Origin: Myotis daubentonii
Lineage: Eukaryota > Chordata > Mammalia > Chiroptera > Vespertilionidae
Length of the DNA: 64,000 bases
Reading direction: 5' to 3'
Assembly (NCBI RefSeq): GCF_963259705.1
Contig: NC_081841.1
Coordinates: 30,717,358-30,781,357, forward strand
Position numbers and translations under genes: made by a program. Position 1 is the stretch's first letter. The number at the start of each line of letters is the position of its first letter. Below, piece by piece: positions 49,131-54,176 of the stretch. The notes beneath the pieces were generated by a model. The model did no database searches. It was not told the DNA's origin and saw only the letters and a list, made by a program, of their open reading frames with translations.

Positions 49131-51332
49131 ACATACATACATACATACAGTACACATAGACAACAGTATGGGGACAGCCAGAGGACAGGGAGGTGAGGGG
49201 AGGTGGAAGAGGGCAAAGGGGATAAGTAGGGATGGAAAGAGACTTGACTTTGGGCAATGGGCACATGGCGCAGGGTGCAGATATTTCGTTGAGTTGTGCA
49301 CTTGAAACCTGTATAGTTTTGTTAACCAATATCACCCCAATAAACTCAGTTTTTAAAAATCTATGAGTTCAGCCTGGCTGGTTTGCTCAGTGGTTGAGCA
49401 TCAACCCATACACCAAGAGGTCACCAGTTTGATTCCCAGTCAGTTCACATGCCCTTGTGTGGGCTTGATCCCCAGTAGGGGGCGTGCAGGAGGTAGCCAA
49501 TCAATGATTCTATCTCATTGCTGTTTCTTTCTCTCCCTCTCCTTTCCTTTCTCTCTAAAAAATCAATTTTAAAATGTTTTTTGAATAAATTAGGAGAAAA
49601 CTTAATTGCATTCTATAATAAATTTTAAAACATCTATTTTCATTAGCCCTCAAGATGAGACACAGATCACAAATCATAAATCAGAAGGCCATCCTGAAGA
49701 AAATACCGAGGACAATATTCCTGAGCAGGAAGAAAGTGATGTTTCTTATGAACTAACTCCTGAGGCTTCTAAAGGAAGCCAAACAATGGCAGGTAGATAT
49801 TACGCATTTCATAATTTTCTCACTGACGCTTCCTCTGGACCTCTGAGCCTATTTCCCATGTAAAGGTTTTAGCCAGTTAAGCACCTTGACTACAGATGAA
49901 TCCACCTTTGCCTTCCACAAGCACCTTTAGGAGGGTTGCCACTGAAAAGGAGAAAAGGGTGACCCCGCCTAACCAGCTAGGTACACTCAGAGGCTACTAT
50001 TCTGGCTTGGGATCAGTTCATTTTTGGTTTGGGTTTTGCTTTTATTCCTAACACATACCATAAATTCTTTTCTAATAAGAAGATTCTTCAGTACTTGGAA
50101 AATTTACCTGGCTGAGTCTCTGAGAGTAGATTCTCAGTGTTCACAAACCTACCACTTTAGAAACTGGACGACTGAATGTCTACATTGGTAGAATGGATCT
50201 GTTTACTCTAGCCTAATCCATATCTGGGGTTTTCTTTGATGGTAGAAGACTGTGATCCATAGCTAAAAATGAAAGATTTCTGTGCTATTCTTTCACGTGT
50301 TTAGACTCTTCACATATCTTTTTTTCTTTATTTAGGACTTTTGGGGGGGCAGGGATCATAACATTAATGTATATTTCTAGCTCAAAAAACTATTCATAGT
50401 AATCCTCCCTCTCCCCCACCACTCCCCTAATCACTTTGCAGAAGGATAGGTACAATGAAATTCAGTTATTCAGGATTGTCCTTAGGTAGAGCATTTTTTG
50501 CATCTGATATGCATATGACATGCAAATTTATCTCATCATGATCCTTTGTAACCAATAGTAACCGCTCTCTCTTCCTTTGTCTCACTATCACTTACAAGGT
50601 GCTGTACACAGAAATTCTCACTTATTTTTTCATTGTCAGTGACACTTTTAGTTACTATTGTGGCAGGCCTGGGTCAAAGTGGTGTTATAGCTGTATTAAA
50701 ACCACAACGTTTAAACTGTAGTGTATACCCGCATGGAACTAGAAAGGCTTTTAAAAAGTGATTCACTGCTAGACACCTGAAAATTGACTTCAAAGCAAAA
50801 AAATCCTTATATAATAAAAGAGTAATATGCAAATTGTTCCCTCGACCGGGAGTTCCACCGGAGTTCAACCAGGGGGCAGGGCAGGCTAGCCAACTGCCGG
50901 GGGCCCCGCCCACTGCCGGCCTGGCCCAATTTCCCCACCGGACCCACCCATGCACAAATTCGTGCACCGGGCCTCTAGTATATATATATATATATTTTTT
51001 TTTTCATTTTTATGAGATACAGTTGACATAAAACACTGTGTACATTTAAGGTCTGCAAGGAAGAAAAAGCTTAAACTGTTCCAGAGACATTTCATGCTGA
51101 ATATTCAGTTTGCAGATTAGAAAGTAAACCAAATGCAACTATTATTTCCTCCTCGAAACATGTTCTTCACAGTATCAGCTTTCCTTCCCCAAGTGTCTTA
51201 AAGATGTTTCTCTTCTCGCGTTTTCTCGGTGTTTTAGTGAAAAGTCTGCCCTCGTCTCCGGAGTCCTCCGCATCCCCGGGCCCGCCCGCCCAGCCGCAGC
51301 TCACGGAAGGATCGCATTTCATGTGTGTGTAG
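14250..51332 (+). CDS. PLEKHA5: PLEKHA5 (PEPP2), 3' half of the gene, 15 coding exons
   Basis: Pleckstrin homology domain-containing family A member 5, a cytoplasmic and membrane-associated scaffold. The family binds phosphoinositides through the PH domain and partners such as PDZD11 through N-terminal WW domains; both domain types lie upstream of this window. Seen here: exons 14250-14330, 19424-19486, 21971-22051, 22187-22336, 29629-29730, 31864-31975, 33252-33298, 34058-34243, 35092-35209, 42358-42476, 44772-44981, 47117-47257, 47774-47898, 49647-49792 and 51238-51332. All have AG/GT borders, phases agree at every junction, and the total is 1776 nt (591 codons plus TAG). Recognisable family segments include LSRLCEQDKVVHALEEKLQQ, ERAWREYDKLEYDVTITRNQ, YRLYKSEPELTTVAEVDESN, ERPRSAVEQLCLAESTRPRM and the terminal HFMCV. 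There is no stop or frameshift, so this is the functional gene and not a retrocopy. Skipping the two cassette exons leaves 502 codons in frame. Identification rests on memory of the human protein. Confidence 0.96.
14331..19423 (+). other. PLEKHA5 intron, repeat-poor
   Basis: About 5.1 kb of AT-rich intron almost free of lineage-specific insertions: no Ves SINE, Helitron or hAT was found. It has a 16-base G run near 15317 and many short A/T homopolymers. The lack of insertions compared with the rest of the gene may mean regulatory constraint, but I see no specific element. Confidence 0.6.
15317..15332 (+). repeat. G homopolymer
   Basis: A run of about 14-16 G in an otherwise AT-rich intron. 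Confidence 0.9.
19424..19486 (+). CDS. PLEKHA5: PLEKHA5 exon LSQDE...DEVDID (21 codons)
   Basis: The exon encodes LSQDECRGTLYKYRPDEVDI plus D, the linker leading into the coiled coil. It has acceptor cttatag and consensus donor gat|GTAAGT, 63 nt, phase 0/0. Human PLEKHA5 has a near-identical stretch with G at the sixth position and E at the sixteenth, as I remember it. Confidence 0.93.
19983..20450 (+). mobile_element. Tigger-like (pogo) DNA transposon remnant
   Basis: Ends cagtagttcccccttatc and ggataaggggaaaccactat are inverted repeats. The inside includes caagagtagtgatgctggca, as at the transposase start region of Tigger elements. Internally deleted and decayed; no open frame. Confidence 0.7.
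20716..20887 (+). mobile_element. Ves SINE
   Basis: Head tgccctatccgggttggctc; flanked by the perfect 14-bp duplication aaaactactgaaag (20702-20715 and 20888-20901). Confidence 0.93.
20995..21244 (+). mobile_element. Helitron (HeliBat type)
   Basis: Starts TCCTATATAATAAAAGGCTA and ends ccctCTAG, flanked by A and T. The interior is unusually C-rich (ggggtggggtggggtggggc, then cccccccac). The open frames on the minus strand here are only a consequence of base composition. Confidence 0.88.
21373..21422 (+). mobile_element. 50-bp hAT micro-MITE
   Basis: Terminal inverted repeats CAGCGGTCGCC and GGCGACCGCTA enclose only 28 bp. A perfect 8-bp duplication, atttaggt, lies at 21365-21372 and 21423-21430, the hallmark of hAT transposition. 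Confidence 0.88.
21566..21822 (+). mobile_element. Ves SINE
   Basis: Long form ending tccttgggtgaggattgacc, with the 10-bp duplication taaagattga (21556-21565 and 21823-21832). Confidence 0.93.
21971..22051 (+). CDS. PLEKHA5: PLEKHA5 exon, start of coiled coil (27 codons)
   Basis: The exon begins AKLSRLCEQDKVVHALEEKL and ends LHKEK. The acceptor is acctag; the donor is aaa|GTAGGA (no A at +3 or +4). It is 81 nt, phase 0/0. Hydrophobic residues spaced in heptads (L, V, L, L) mark the start of the coiled coil shared by PLEKHA5, PLEKHA6 and PLEKHA7. Confidence 0.95.
22187..22336 (+). CDS. PLEKHA5: PLEKHA5 coiled-coil exon (50 codons)
   Basis: The exon begins YTLEQALLSASQEIEMNADN and ends LSTCRELSRATA. 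The acceptor is caatag, the donor gcc|GTAAGT, length 150 nt, phase 0/0. It lies only 135 bp after the previous exon, the shortest intron of the gene here. It continues the heptad pattern and is strongly conserved in the family. Confidence 0.96.
23191..23426 (+). mobile_element. Ves SINE
   Basis: Head gccctagctggtttggctca, with a short deletion after the A box. The duplication gctattttt lies at 23182-23190 and 23427-23435. Confidence 0.92.
23505..23823 (-). mobile_element. Helitron (HeliBat type), minus orientation
   Basis: Reverse-complement copy: CTAGaggcccagtgca at its left end and ccttttattatataGGA at its right, flanked by A and T. It contains an 18-bp perfect inverted repeat (23701-23718 and 23741-23758) whose arm includes CCACCAGGGGGCAG. 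Confidence 0.9.
24122..24433 (+). mobile_element. Helitron (HeliBat type)
   Basis: Starts TCCCATGTAATAAAAC and ends ccaggcctCTAG, between A and T. It shares the internal palindrome with the copies at 23505 and 48845, and lies only 298 bp from the minus-strand copy. Confidence 0.88.
26095..26440. mobile_element. MIR-like fragment interrupted by a Ves SINE
   Basis: Left part gagtgctttacatgcactta and right part tggaaaactgagacacagag are MIR-like; the SINE at 26167-26369 separates them with a duplicated gaggtgggtactttt. Confidence 0.5.
26167..26369 (-). mobile_element. Ves SINE, minus
   Basis: Duplication gaggtgggtactttt at 26152-26166 and 26370-26384. Head at the right end: gagccaaactggtcagggc. 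Confidence 0.93.
26971..27187. mobile_element. Head-to-head chimeric Ves SINE
   Basis: 26971-27060 is a minus SINE 3' body; 27061-27187 is a plus SINE from the B-box region onward. They join inside the tRNA-related region, so the whole is an imperfect inverted repeat. Confidence 0.85.
28152..28213. repeat. (CA)n microsatellite
   Basis: About 31 perfect CA units, the longest dinucleotide array in the window. Confidence 0.97.
28433..28551 (+). mobile_element. 3'-truncated Ves SINE
   Basis: Head gcagaccagcatggctcagt through gagcatgcagg; CT-rich body and tail are missing. Confidence 0.8.
28901..29062 (+). mobile_element. Ves SINE
   Basis: Head accctaccagtgtggatcag, internal deletion after the B box, body ctctccccctcctttcctct. 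A possible duplication of about ten bases (attgtccctgc against agtctctgccc) is imperfect. Confidence 0.85.
29629..29730 (+). CDS. PLEKHA5: PLEKHA5 coiled-coil exon (34 codons)
   Basis: The exon begins ELERAWREYDKLEYDVTITR and ends LDRLGEVQ. It has a strong acceptor (ttttgcttttag) and donor cag|GTATAA, length 102 nt, phase 0/0. This is one of the most conserved segments of the PLEKHA5/6/7 group and was the first anchor for naming the gene. Confidence 0.97.
30225..30390 (+). mobile_element. MIR SINE
   Basis: Shows the MIR core order: gaccttagaccagttacatt, ctcggtttccacaactataa, aataatagtacctac and gtgattaaatgtgtt. Diverged, as expected for this old mammalian SINE. Confidence 0.75.
31460..31488. 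repeat. (GTTT)n microsatellite
   Basis: About seven TTTG units. Confidence 0.9.
31864..31975 (+). CDS. PLEKHA5: PLEKHA5 coiled-coil exon (TESAGIQRAQ...)
   Basis: The exon begins TESAGIQRAQIQKELWRIQD and runs through VMEGLSKHKQQRGATET plus the first base of a glycine codon. The acceptor is actgatag, the donor g|GTAAGT, length 112 nt, phase 0 in and 1 out. It closes the coiled-coil region. Confidence 0.97.
32341..32530 (+). mobile_element. Ves SINE
   Basis: Head gccctggctggtgtggctca, body and A-rich tail; followed immediately by another SINE in the same orientation. Confidence 0.9.
32541..32806 (+). mobile_element. Ves SINE, tandem to the previous one
   Basis: Head ccctggccggggccagtgta, an unusually long C/T-rich body, and 3' end cctcgggtgaggatcaacaa. 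Confidence 0.87.
33252..33298 (+). CDS. PLEKHA5: PLEKHA5 short exon (MAVSKPFTTVKYKNE)
   Basis: A 47-nt microexon-like exon. Two bases complete a glycine codon, then MAVSKPFTTVKYKNE follows. The acceptor is taatag, the donor gag|GTAAGT. Phase restores to 0, so either the proline-rich cassette at 34058 or the exon at 35092 can follow. Confidence 0.93.
34058..34243 (+). CDS. PLEKHA5: PLEKHA5 proline-rich cassette exon (62 codons)
   Basis: The exon starts EEEVVPPRPPLPRSYDFTEQ and ends GYTRNGSHC. It has acceptor atctttag and donor tgt|GTAAGT, is 186 nt, phase 0/0. It carries PPRPPLP and PPIIPPLP, the kind of motif SH3 or WW domains bind, followed by a tyrosine. PLEKHA6/7 have a similar PPRPPLP element in their main forms, by recollection. 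The common human PLEKHA5 isoform skips it (KYKNE joins directly to GPDYR). I infer regulated inclusion. Confidence 0.88.
35092..35209 (+). CDS. PLEKHA5: PLEKHA5 exon (GPDYRLYKSEPELTTV...)
   Basis: The exon begins GPDYRLYKSEPELTTVAEVD, continues through an acidic serine-rich stretch to MEASVK, and adds one base of a glycine codon. The acceptor is tttcaag. The donor is g|GTCAGC, weak because it has C at +3. Length 118 nt, phase 0 in and 1 out. Confidence 0.95.
35700..35990 (+). mobile_element. Possible L1 3' fragment
   Basis: Contains tgggacaattgtggaaattt, aatatggtctagatattatc and gtggttatgtaggagaatgt, a pattern found in old L1 3' ends. It leads into the clearer L1 segment at 36001. Confidence 0.45.
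36217..36439 (+). mobile_element. Ves SINE, gccgaaaccgg head subtype
   Basis: Head gccgaaaccggtttggctca; 15-bp duplication aaagaaattttgttt (36202-36216 and 36440-36454). Inserted in an L1. Confidence 0.94.
36802..37077. mobile_element. Probable piggyBac-type MITE inserted in L1
   Basis: A 276-bp AT-rich non-coding segment between TTAA at 36798-36801 and 37078-37081, interrupting an L1 3' end. The left end is cccattggatgcc with a gcgtctgtagacgc palindrome; the right end is ggtagttaactggt. TTAA duplication suggests piggyBac; the terminal repeats match only weakly. Confidence 0.55.
37949..38687 (-). repeat. ERV 3' LTR (minus orientation)
   Basis: Partner of the LTR at 39570-40308, same length of 739 bp. 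The preceding polypurine tract on the minus strand and the matching acacac duplication at 37943-37948 show this is the 3' LTR. Confidence 0.93.
38365..38373 (-). promoter_or_regulatory. TATA-like box in ERV LTR (copy also at 39987-39995)
   Basis: The minus strand reads tataaatac in the middle of the LTR, in the place expected for a U3 core promoter. The same motif is present at the equivalent place in the 5' LTR. Confidence 0.55.
38688..38703 (-). promoter_or_regulatory. ERV polypurine tract
   Basis: On the minus strand the sequence reads aaaaaagggggaatt directly before the TGCCGGG start of the 3' LTR, the site of plus-strand DNA priming in retroviruses. Confidence 0.88.
39025..39195. repeat. 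Three 57-bp tandem repeats in ERV interior
   Basis: Units 39025-39081, 39082-39138 and 39139-39195 share gatcaatac(a/g)gagtcttctttc and actcagtatggcacatcttc, with a few substitutions separating the first unit from the other two. The period is a multiple of three, so an open frame runs through them by periodicity; I do not read this as a gene. Confidence 0.9.
39258..39551. repeat. Tandem repeats of about 125 bp next to ERV primer site
   Basis: Units 39258-39383 (126 bp), 39384-39506 (123 bp) and a partial third running into the primer site. Each starts ggtggagtcc(t/g)atccgtcccg and includes a segment matching the U5 end of the LTR (ggggt(t/c)cccaaaggtgtgg then acggagtcggcgaaga). Confidence 0.88.
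39550..39567 (-). promoter_or_regulatory. ERV primer binding site, tRNA-Lys3 type
   Basis: On the minus strand the 18 bases read TGGCGCCCGAACAGGGAC, the exact complement of the 3' end of tRNA-Lys3. They lie two bases (TC) after the 5' LTR, the canonical place. Confidence 0.95.
39570..40308 (-). repeat. ERV 5' LTR (minus orientation)
   Basis: A 739-bp LTR with terminal inverted TGCCGGG/CCCGGCA. In minus orientation it carries a TATA-like tataaatac and, toward its U5 side, a run of degenerate 25-30 bp repeats (ctccagccaggttc-like on the + strand). The 3' copy at 37949-38687 differs only at two adjacent-codon-distance T/C sites (ctctgtagtc against ctccgcagtc). Confidence 0.93.
40811..41040 (+). 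mobile_element. Ves SINE
   Basis: Head gccctggccaatttgtctcg, body ctctctccctctctcccccc, tail aaatcaaaacacaac. Confidence 0.88.
41169..41386 (-). mobile_element. Ves SINE, minus
   Basis: Perfect 18-bp duplication gatgtgagtttttgtttt (41151-41168 and 41387-41404). It faces the plus copy at 40811 across 128 bp, so the two can pair in RNA. Confidence 0.94.
41490..41600 (+). mobile_element. Possible MIR fragment
   Basis: Contains gataaatcacttaaactttc, tttttgtcatctgtggtgag and gattagattaaggcac in MIR order. Short and diverged. Confidence 0.4.
41731..41899 (-). mobile_element. Diverged tRNA-SINE, minus
   Basis: Older relative of Ves: ttgttccacttatttatgca and atcgaacccacaaccttggt, then caactgagctacccagcc. 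Same family as 58665-58854. Confidence 0.75.
41912..42115 (-). mobile_element. Ves SINE, minus
   Basis: Body gagagagaatcattgattgg, B box atcgaacccgggacccctca, head gagccaaaccagatagga. It carries a run of 12 G near its tail and lies 242 bp before a PLEKHA5 exon. Confidence 0.9.
42358..42476 (+). CDS. PLEKHA5: PLEKHA5 exon (SHFPVGVVSPRTKSP...)
   Basis: Two bases complete glycine, then SHFPVGVVSPRTKSPTPESS and STIASYVTLRKTKKMVDSRT in overlapping order. The acceptor is taatttttag, the donor acg|GTATTT. Length 119 nt, returning to phase 0. SP/TP sites (SPRTKSPTPESS) are candidate proline-directed phosphorylation sites. The preceding intron is the longest internal one after 22337-29628 and carries the retroviral insertion. 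Confidence 0.96.
44772..44981 (+). CDS. PLEKHA5: PLEKHA5 exon (ERPRSAVEQLCL...)
   Basis: A 210-nt, 70-codon exon, phase 0/0, acceptor tttaaag, donor cag|GTATAG. It begins ERPRSAVEQLCLAESTRPRM and includes TVEEQMERIRRHQQACLREK, a basic amphipathic helix typical of PLEKHA5/6/7 C-terminal regions, then ends DNPFRLTQ. This is the largest coding exon in the window and is highly conserved. Confidence 0.97.
45750..46259 (+). mobile_element. Helitron, first of a tandem pair, promoter-like interior
   Basis: Starts TCCTATCTAATAAAAGAG and ends accaggcctcta, running straight into the next copy without the last G of CTAG. The interior has an exact YY1-type site AAGATGGCGGC (45843-45853) and CpG-rich sequence unlike the simple copies; this may be a captured host promoter or first exon, which is inference. 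Confidence 0.8.
46260..46931 (+). mobile_element. Helitron, second of a tandem pair, minisatellite-bearing
   Basis: Begins ccctatatagtaaaaggg directly after the first copy and ends with the hairpin gtgcacaaatttttgtgcac then cgggcctCTAG, followed by T. Most of its 672 bp is a GC-rich minisatellite (46331-46790). Confidence 0.82.
46331..46790. repeat. GC-rich minisatellite, unit about 47 bp
   Basis: About nine degenerate units, each beginning ccctgctctgtgtgtgacag and ending near ccaaccccctgat. The long minus-strand open frames (up to 207 codons) through it are repeats of the unit and have no protein-like composition. Confidence 0.88.
47117..47257 (+). CDS. PLEKHA5: PLEKHA5 exon (TRRKDDNSKDPDTVI...)
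   Basis: A 47-codon exon beginning TRRKDDNSKDPDTVIRENDV and ending NTDFSEE. The acceptor is ttggacag, the donor gag|GTACAG, 141 nt, phase 0/0. It encodes an acidic, low-complexity, probably disordered tail that diverges faster than the coiled-coil exons. Confidence 0.93.
47774..47898 (+). CDS. PLEKHA5: PLEKHA5 exon (FKKTENVFYETLLKPEPNG...)
   Basis: The exon begins FKKTENVFYETLLKPEPNGV and ends MPEDVSY plus two bases of a serine codon. The acceptor is a strong cttcttcttctgtag; the donor is ag|GTACTA. Length 125 nt, phase 0 in and 2 out. It continues the charged, disordered tail. Confidence 0.93.
47960..48125 (+). mobile_element. MIR SINE
   Basis: MIR-like order: cagagtcaaaaagtcttgga, cagtttcctcacttagaaga, gggggtaataatggtattta, gtaaggattaaa and tagcacttagaac. 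It lies just after the exon ending 47898. Confidence 0.75.
48165..48370 (+). repeat. Unnamed dispersed repeat, copy 1
   Basis: Shares with 60298-60740 the ordered words gctttggctcact, cagagaaag, ggggacaggttcagg-like and gcaagtctcgtgaggtccct-like. Family not recognised; possibly an old LTR. Confidence 0.6.
48786..48843. repeat. (AT)n(AC)n microsatellite
   Basis: About 22 TA units followed by five AC units, directly abutting the Helitron at 48845. Confidence 0.95.
48845..49091 (+). mobile_element. Helitron (HeliBat type) between microsatellites
   Basis: Starts TCTTATATAATAAAAGGCTA and ends tgcaccgggcctCTAG. The left flank is (AT)n(AC)n and the right flank is (GT)n; the base after CTAG is A, not T. 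An internal palindrome carries CCAGCAGGTGGCAG at 48917-48930. Confidence 0.9.
49092..49150. repeat. (GT)n and (CATA)n microsatellite
   Basis: About 17 GT units then several ACAT units, directly abutting the 3' end of the Helitron ending 49091. Confidence 0.95.
49150..49345 (+). mobile_element. Probable L1 3' end fragment
   Basis: Ends ttgtgcacttgaaacctgta and ttgttaaccaatatcacccc followed by aataaactcag, as carnivore/bat L1 3' ends do by memory. The upstream part is G/A-rich. Confidence 0.55.
49371..49575 (+). mobile_element. Ves SINE
   Basis: Head agcctggctggtttgctcag, body cccctctcctttcc-like, tail aaaaaatcaatttt; it ends 71 bp before the exon at 49647. Confidence 0.9.
49647..49792 (+). 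CDS. PLEKHA5: PLEKHA5 penultimate exon (PQDETQITNHKSEG...)
   Basis: One base completes serine, then PQDETQITNHKSEGHPEENT follows, ending EASKGSQTMA plus one base. The acceptor is tttcattag, the donor g|GTAGAT. Length 146 nt, phase 2 in and 1 out. It is acidic and rich in E, D, N and S. A second frame-compatible acceptor lies far downstream at 53320 (see findings). Confidence 0.94.
50804..50978 (+). mobile_element. Helitron (HeliBat type), short copy
   Basis: Starts TCCTTATATAATAAAAGAGT and ends ttcgtgcaccgggcctCTAG, between A and T. It lies 259 bp before the last PLEKHA5 coding exon. Confidence 0.9.
51238..51332 (+). CDS. PLEKHA5: PLEKHA5 last coding exon, stop TAG
   Basis: Two bases complete valine, then KSLPSSPESSASPGPPAQPQ and LTEGSHFMCV and TAG at 51330-51332. 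The acceptor is cggtgttttag. The C-terminus HFMCV matches the human protein as I recall it and has hydrophobic residues at the last and third-last positions, as PDZ class II ligands do. The segment is locally GC-rich and CpG-containing, unlike the AT-rich introns. Confidence 0.95.
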
Positions 51333-51974
51333 TGTCGGAGCAAGTACGTGGTTTCCCTTCGCGCTTTCCCCGTAGGCTTTCTGACCAACGGCAGTTGCAT
51401 TCATTCGACGGTTTAGTGGATAAAAACGGAGATTAATTCCCGGCCAGGCTTAGGGATAGTTGGCAGAGCAAGTATTGGAACCCGGGCAGTAACTCGCGTT
51501 TCCTCCCTTGGCCCTTCCAGTGACTGGCTGTCTTCCAATGTCTTCCAGCATTTTCCCTGTCTCTTATTTCATCTGTAAAAACAGCAAAACCTGGCCGGGA
51601 CGTCCAACGCCAAAACAGGCCTCACAGTGTTCTGCAGCTGTGTTCCCATTGAATGTTCCTTTTCCATAGTCAGGTCTCAGAAGTCTGTTTAAGTCATTAC
51701 ATGTCGATTGAGTAATGTTTCTAAGTTAGTTTGACATATCTACCGCATTGGGAGTTTGTTAATTATTTTAAAGGACAAAGAAATGTTTATGGTATAGCCT
51801 AATAGATGGAATATTAAAATCTTTAAGATATATCAGAAATTATTTCTAAATTTAAAAAAAAATTTTTTTTTTAAGACAGGGAAGTAGTTACTCAGAAAGC
51901 CATGGGCAGGGAAAGAGAGAAGGAGAAAGCGTTCCTTGGAGTAATGTTCCTTCAACCACAGTTTCAGAACTGAG

Positions 51975-51980
51975 AATAAA
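51975..51980 (+). terminator. Possible proximal poly(A) signal AATAAA
   Basis: AATAAA about 640 bases after the stop codon, with no striking GT-rich element immediately downstream. It would give a short 3' UTR isoform. Confidence 0.25.
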
Positions 51981-54170
51981 CCTTAAATTATTTAAACAAC
52001 GCTAAATGCTACCTGCACTTCTGTGCGTGTAGATATACACTGTTTTTAACTTGTCAGAAGATCCGTAAGATACGGAGTGAGCATGTTATGCCCTTTCCTG
52101 CATTTTTTTTCCCCCTCAAAATATCTACCACATCTAGTAATTTTGTGCCCCAAGGTGACCGCCAGTTTCTGTTACATAGTTATAAGCAGCAAAAACACCT
52201 TGAGACATGAGCACCGTTGCACATCGCTTGACTTCTAGATTCTCAGAGTAACTGAGTACGGCAGTTAACCCGACCACGTCTGTTCAGTGGGCTTTTTTTT
52301 CTAGAGCCCCCTCACTCCAGTCGCACCGTTTGGCAGCAGCTATGATCCGCACCCTTCCTTTCAGCCAGAAGCGTTTGTGTTGAACTGTCTTGTCCTGTTG
52401 GTAACTTTTGTTTGAGATTGTGTCTATCTGGAGCCCTGTCGGTGCCGGGTTGACATCCTTTCTGGAGTCACAAACCATCTATCTGTTAGAGTCTCACCTG
52501 TGCCTTTGCCTCTGTCGCTCGAGAATTTAAACTTTAAACTACATATGTTGAGAAGTGACAGTTCTCACCAGTGACAGAGTCACATCCGGCAGAGGAATAG
52601 TACACGTTATGCTCCTCTGATGCCTCCTGTCTGAAGAAGTGATCGGGGCCCCTGTCCGTCTTAGTGGAGAAATGTACATTAGAAACCTTGCTCCTTACCT
52701 TTTGGTTCGATAAACAGGGTACAACTCTTTGTACACAGGCCATTCTGGTAATAACAAGTGTTCAGTTAAAACTCAAGCACATTTCCAGGTTCCTTAATTT
52801 GTTATTACTGGATTTTGTTTTGTTTTACTTTTATTTCCAGAGCCACTAGCATCACACACTAATGTGAGGTAGTTATTGCCTGATAGTTTCCAGTCCTGTG
52901 GCATGCAGCCACCACGAATAACGAGTGACACTCAAATGTGGTTATTTTATATCTTCGTATTGTGCCCATGTCATCTTTCTGAACTAGTAGTTCTGGCAGA
53001 ACCTAGGAAAGTTTTACACACAGGCACTGCTGTGCAGGCAGCTCACCACATTATTACATGTGAAGTTATGCAAATCTTTGCTCATTTTGCTGATCTTTTG
53101 GATTCGGAATTGCTCTTTTAATTGCATTATGCTCCTTTGCTTTGTGAATTGAGCTTTTGGAAATGAAGAGAGAATGTCCTTTAATTGTATTATGTTTTTG
53201 GATTTTCAAGGCCATGCTTGTCAGTTCTATTGTTATGGATTGTCAGCCTTAGTTGCTTTAGGAAATGGTCATTCATTAACTTGCAGGTGTCAAAGTAAAT
53301 TTCCCTCTCTTTGTTTTTCAGCTACACTGACTTCCGTGGAAGCTGTTCAGACCTAAGGACCCCGACCTTCGGCAATGTGAGAAGATATTGTACAGTATAT
53401 TTTAAATCTATGAAATTCATAGTTCTGATGCTTTCGGCCACAGAGCATCGTTTTATCACTTCTGGAAAATGTTTATTCCAAAACAGCTTTAATGGCCCAT
53501 ATGTGCACTCCGTAATCTCAAGGTTATTATTCTGACACCAGCTTGCTGCTATGATTTCAGAGCACATAAGTCAAGGTGCTTTTTACTGTGTGGTCCACAG
53601 CCAGAGCTCACTTAGTTGCTGATTTCCAGATTTTGATGTTTCTAAAGTCTAGGTGGAGTTATATTTCCTTTTTCTTTTCAGTACATCATTTTAGTTCTTT
53701 CCAATGAAGCTTGTTTTGTTTTGTGTTTTCCTTCCATTTTGGCTACTGCAAGGCTTTGTTTCTCACTTGATTTGTAAAAATTTTATATATATATATATAT
53801 TTAAAATGTGCCATTTTATTATTGCTAAGTGAAGTACGTCTCGTTTCCTGCTATAATTATTTCTCAGTCAGATTGCAATGTCAGCAGTTACTGCCACACT
53901 CTTGTCAGCTTAAACACAAATGTTATCGCTTACTGTTTCTTGAAAGACAATTTAAAATGTGGGTATTTTGAAGTACTGGGCTTATACTTCATTGGAATAG
54001 ATGTGTACAGCAATAAGCAGGTTTTCAAATCTCCAGTACTTAGTTTGTGTACAAATGTAATTATGTTCATTGTGTATATATTATACAATGAGCACATGTA
54101 ATGTATTAAAGGCTACTTACTATTGTTTAAATGCAAATGTTCATATCTCATTTCTTTTTTTATCATGTTA

Positions 54171-54176
54171 AATAAA
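54171..54176 (+). terminator. Candidate PLEKHA5 poly(A) signal AATAAA
   Basis: AATAAA followed by a GT-rich stretch (atgttgatgttc, then acttgtgttag) within about 35 bases, the usual arrangement of a cleavage/polyadenylation site. An upstream ATTAAA at 54105 may act as an alternative. Confidence 0.55.

Noticed and set aside
14250..51332. Processed pseudogene of PLEKHA5
   Set aside because: Introns are present with proper splice signals and the reading frame is intact.
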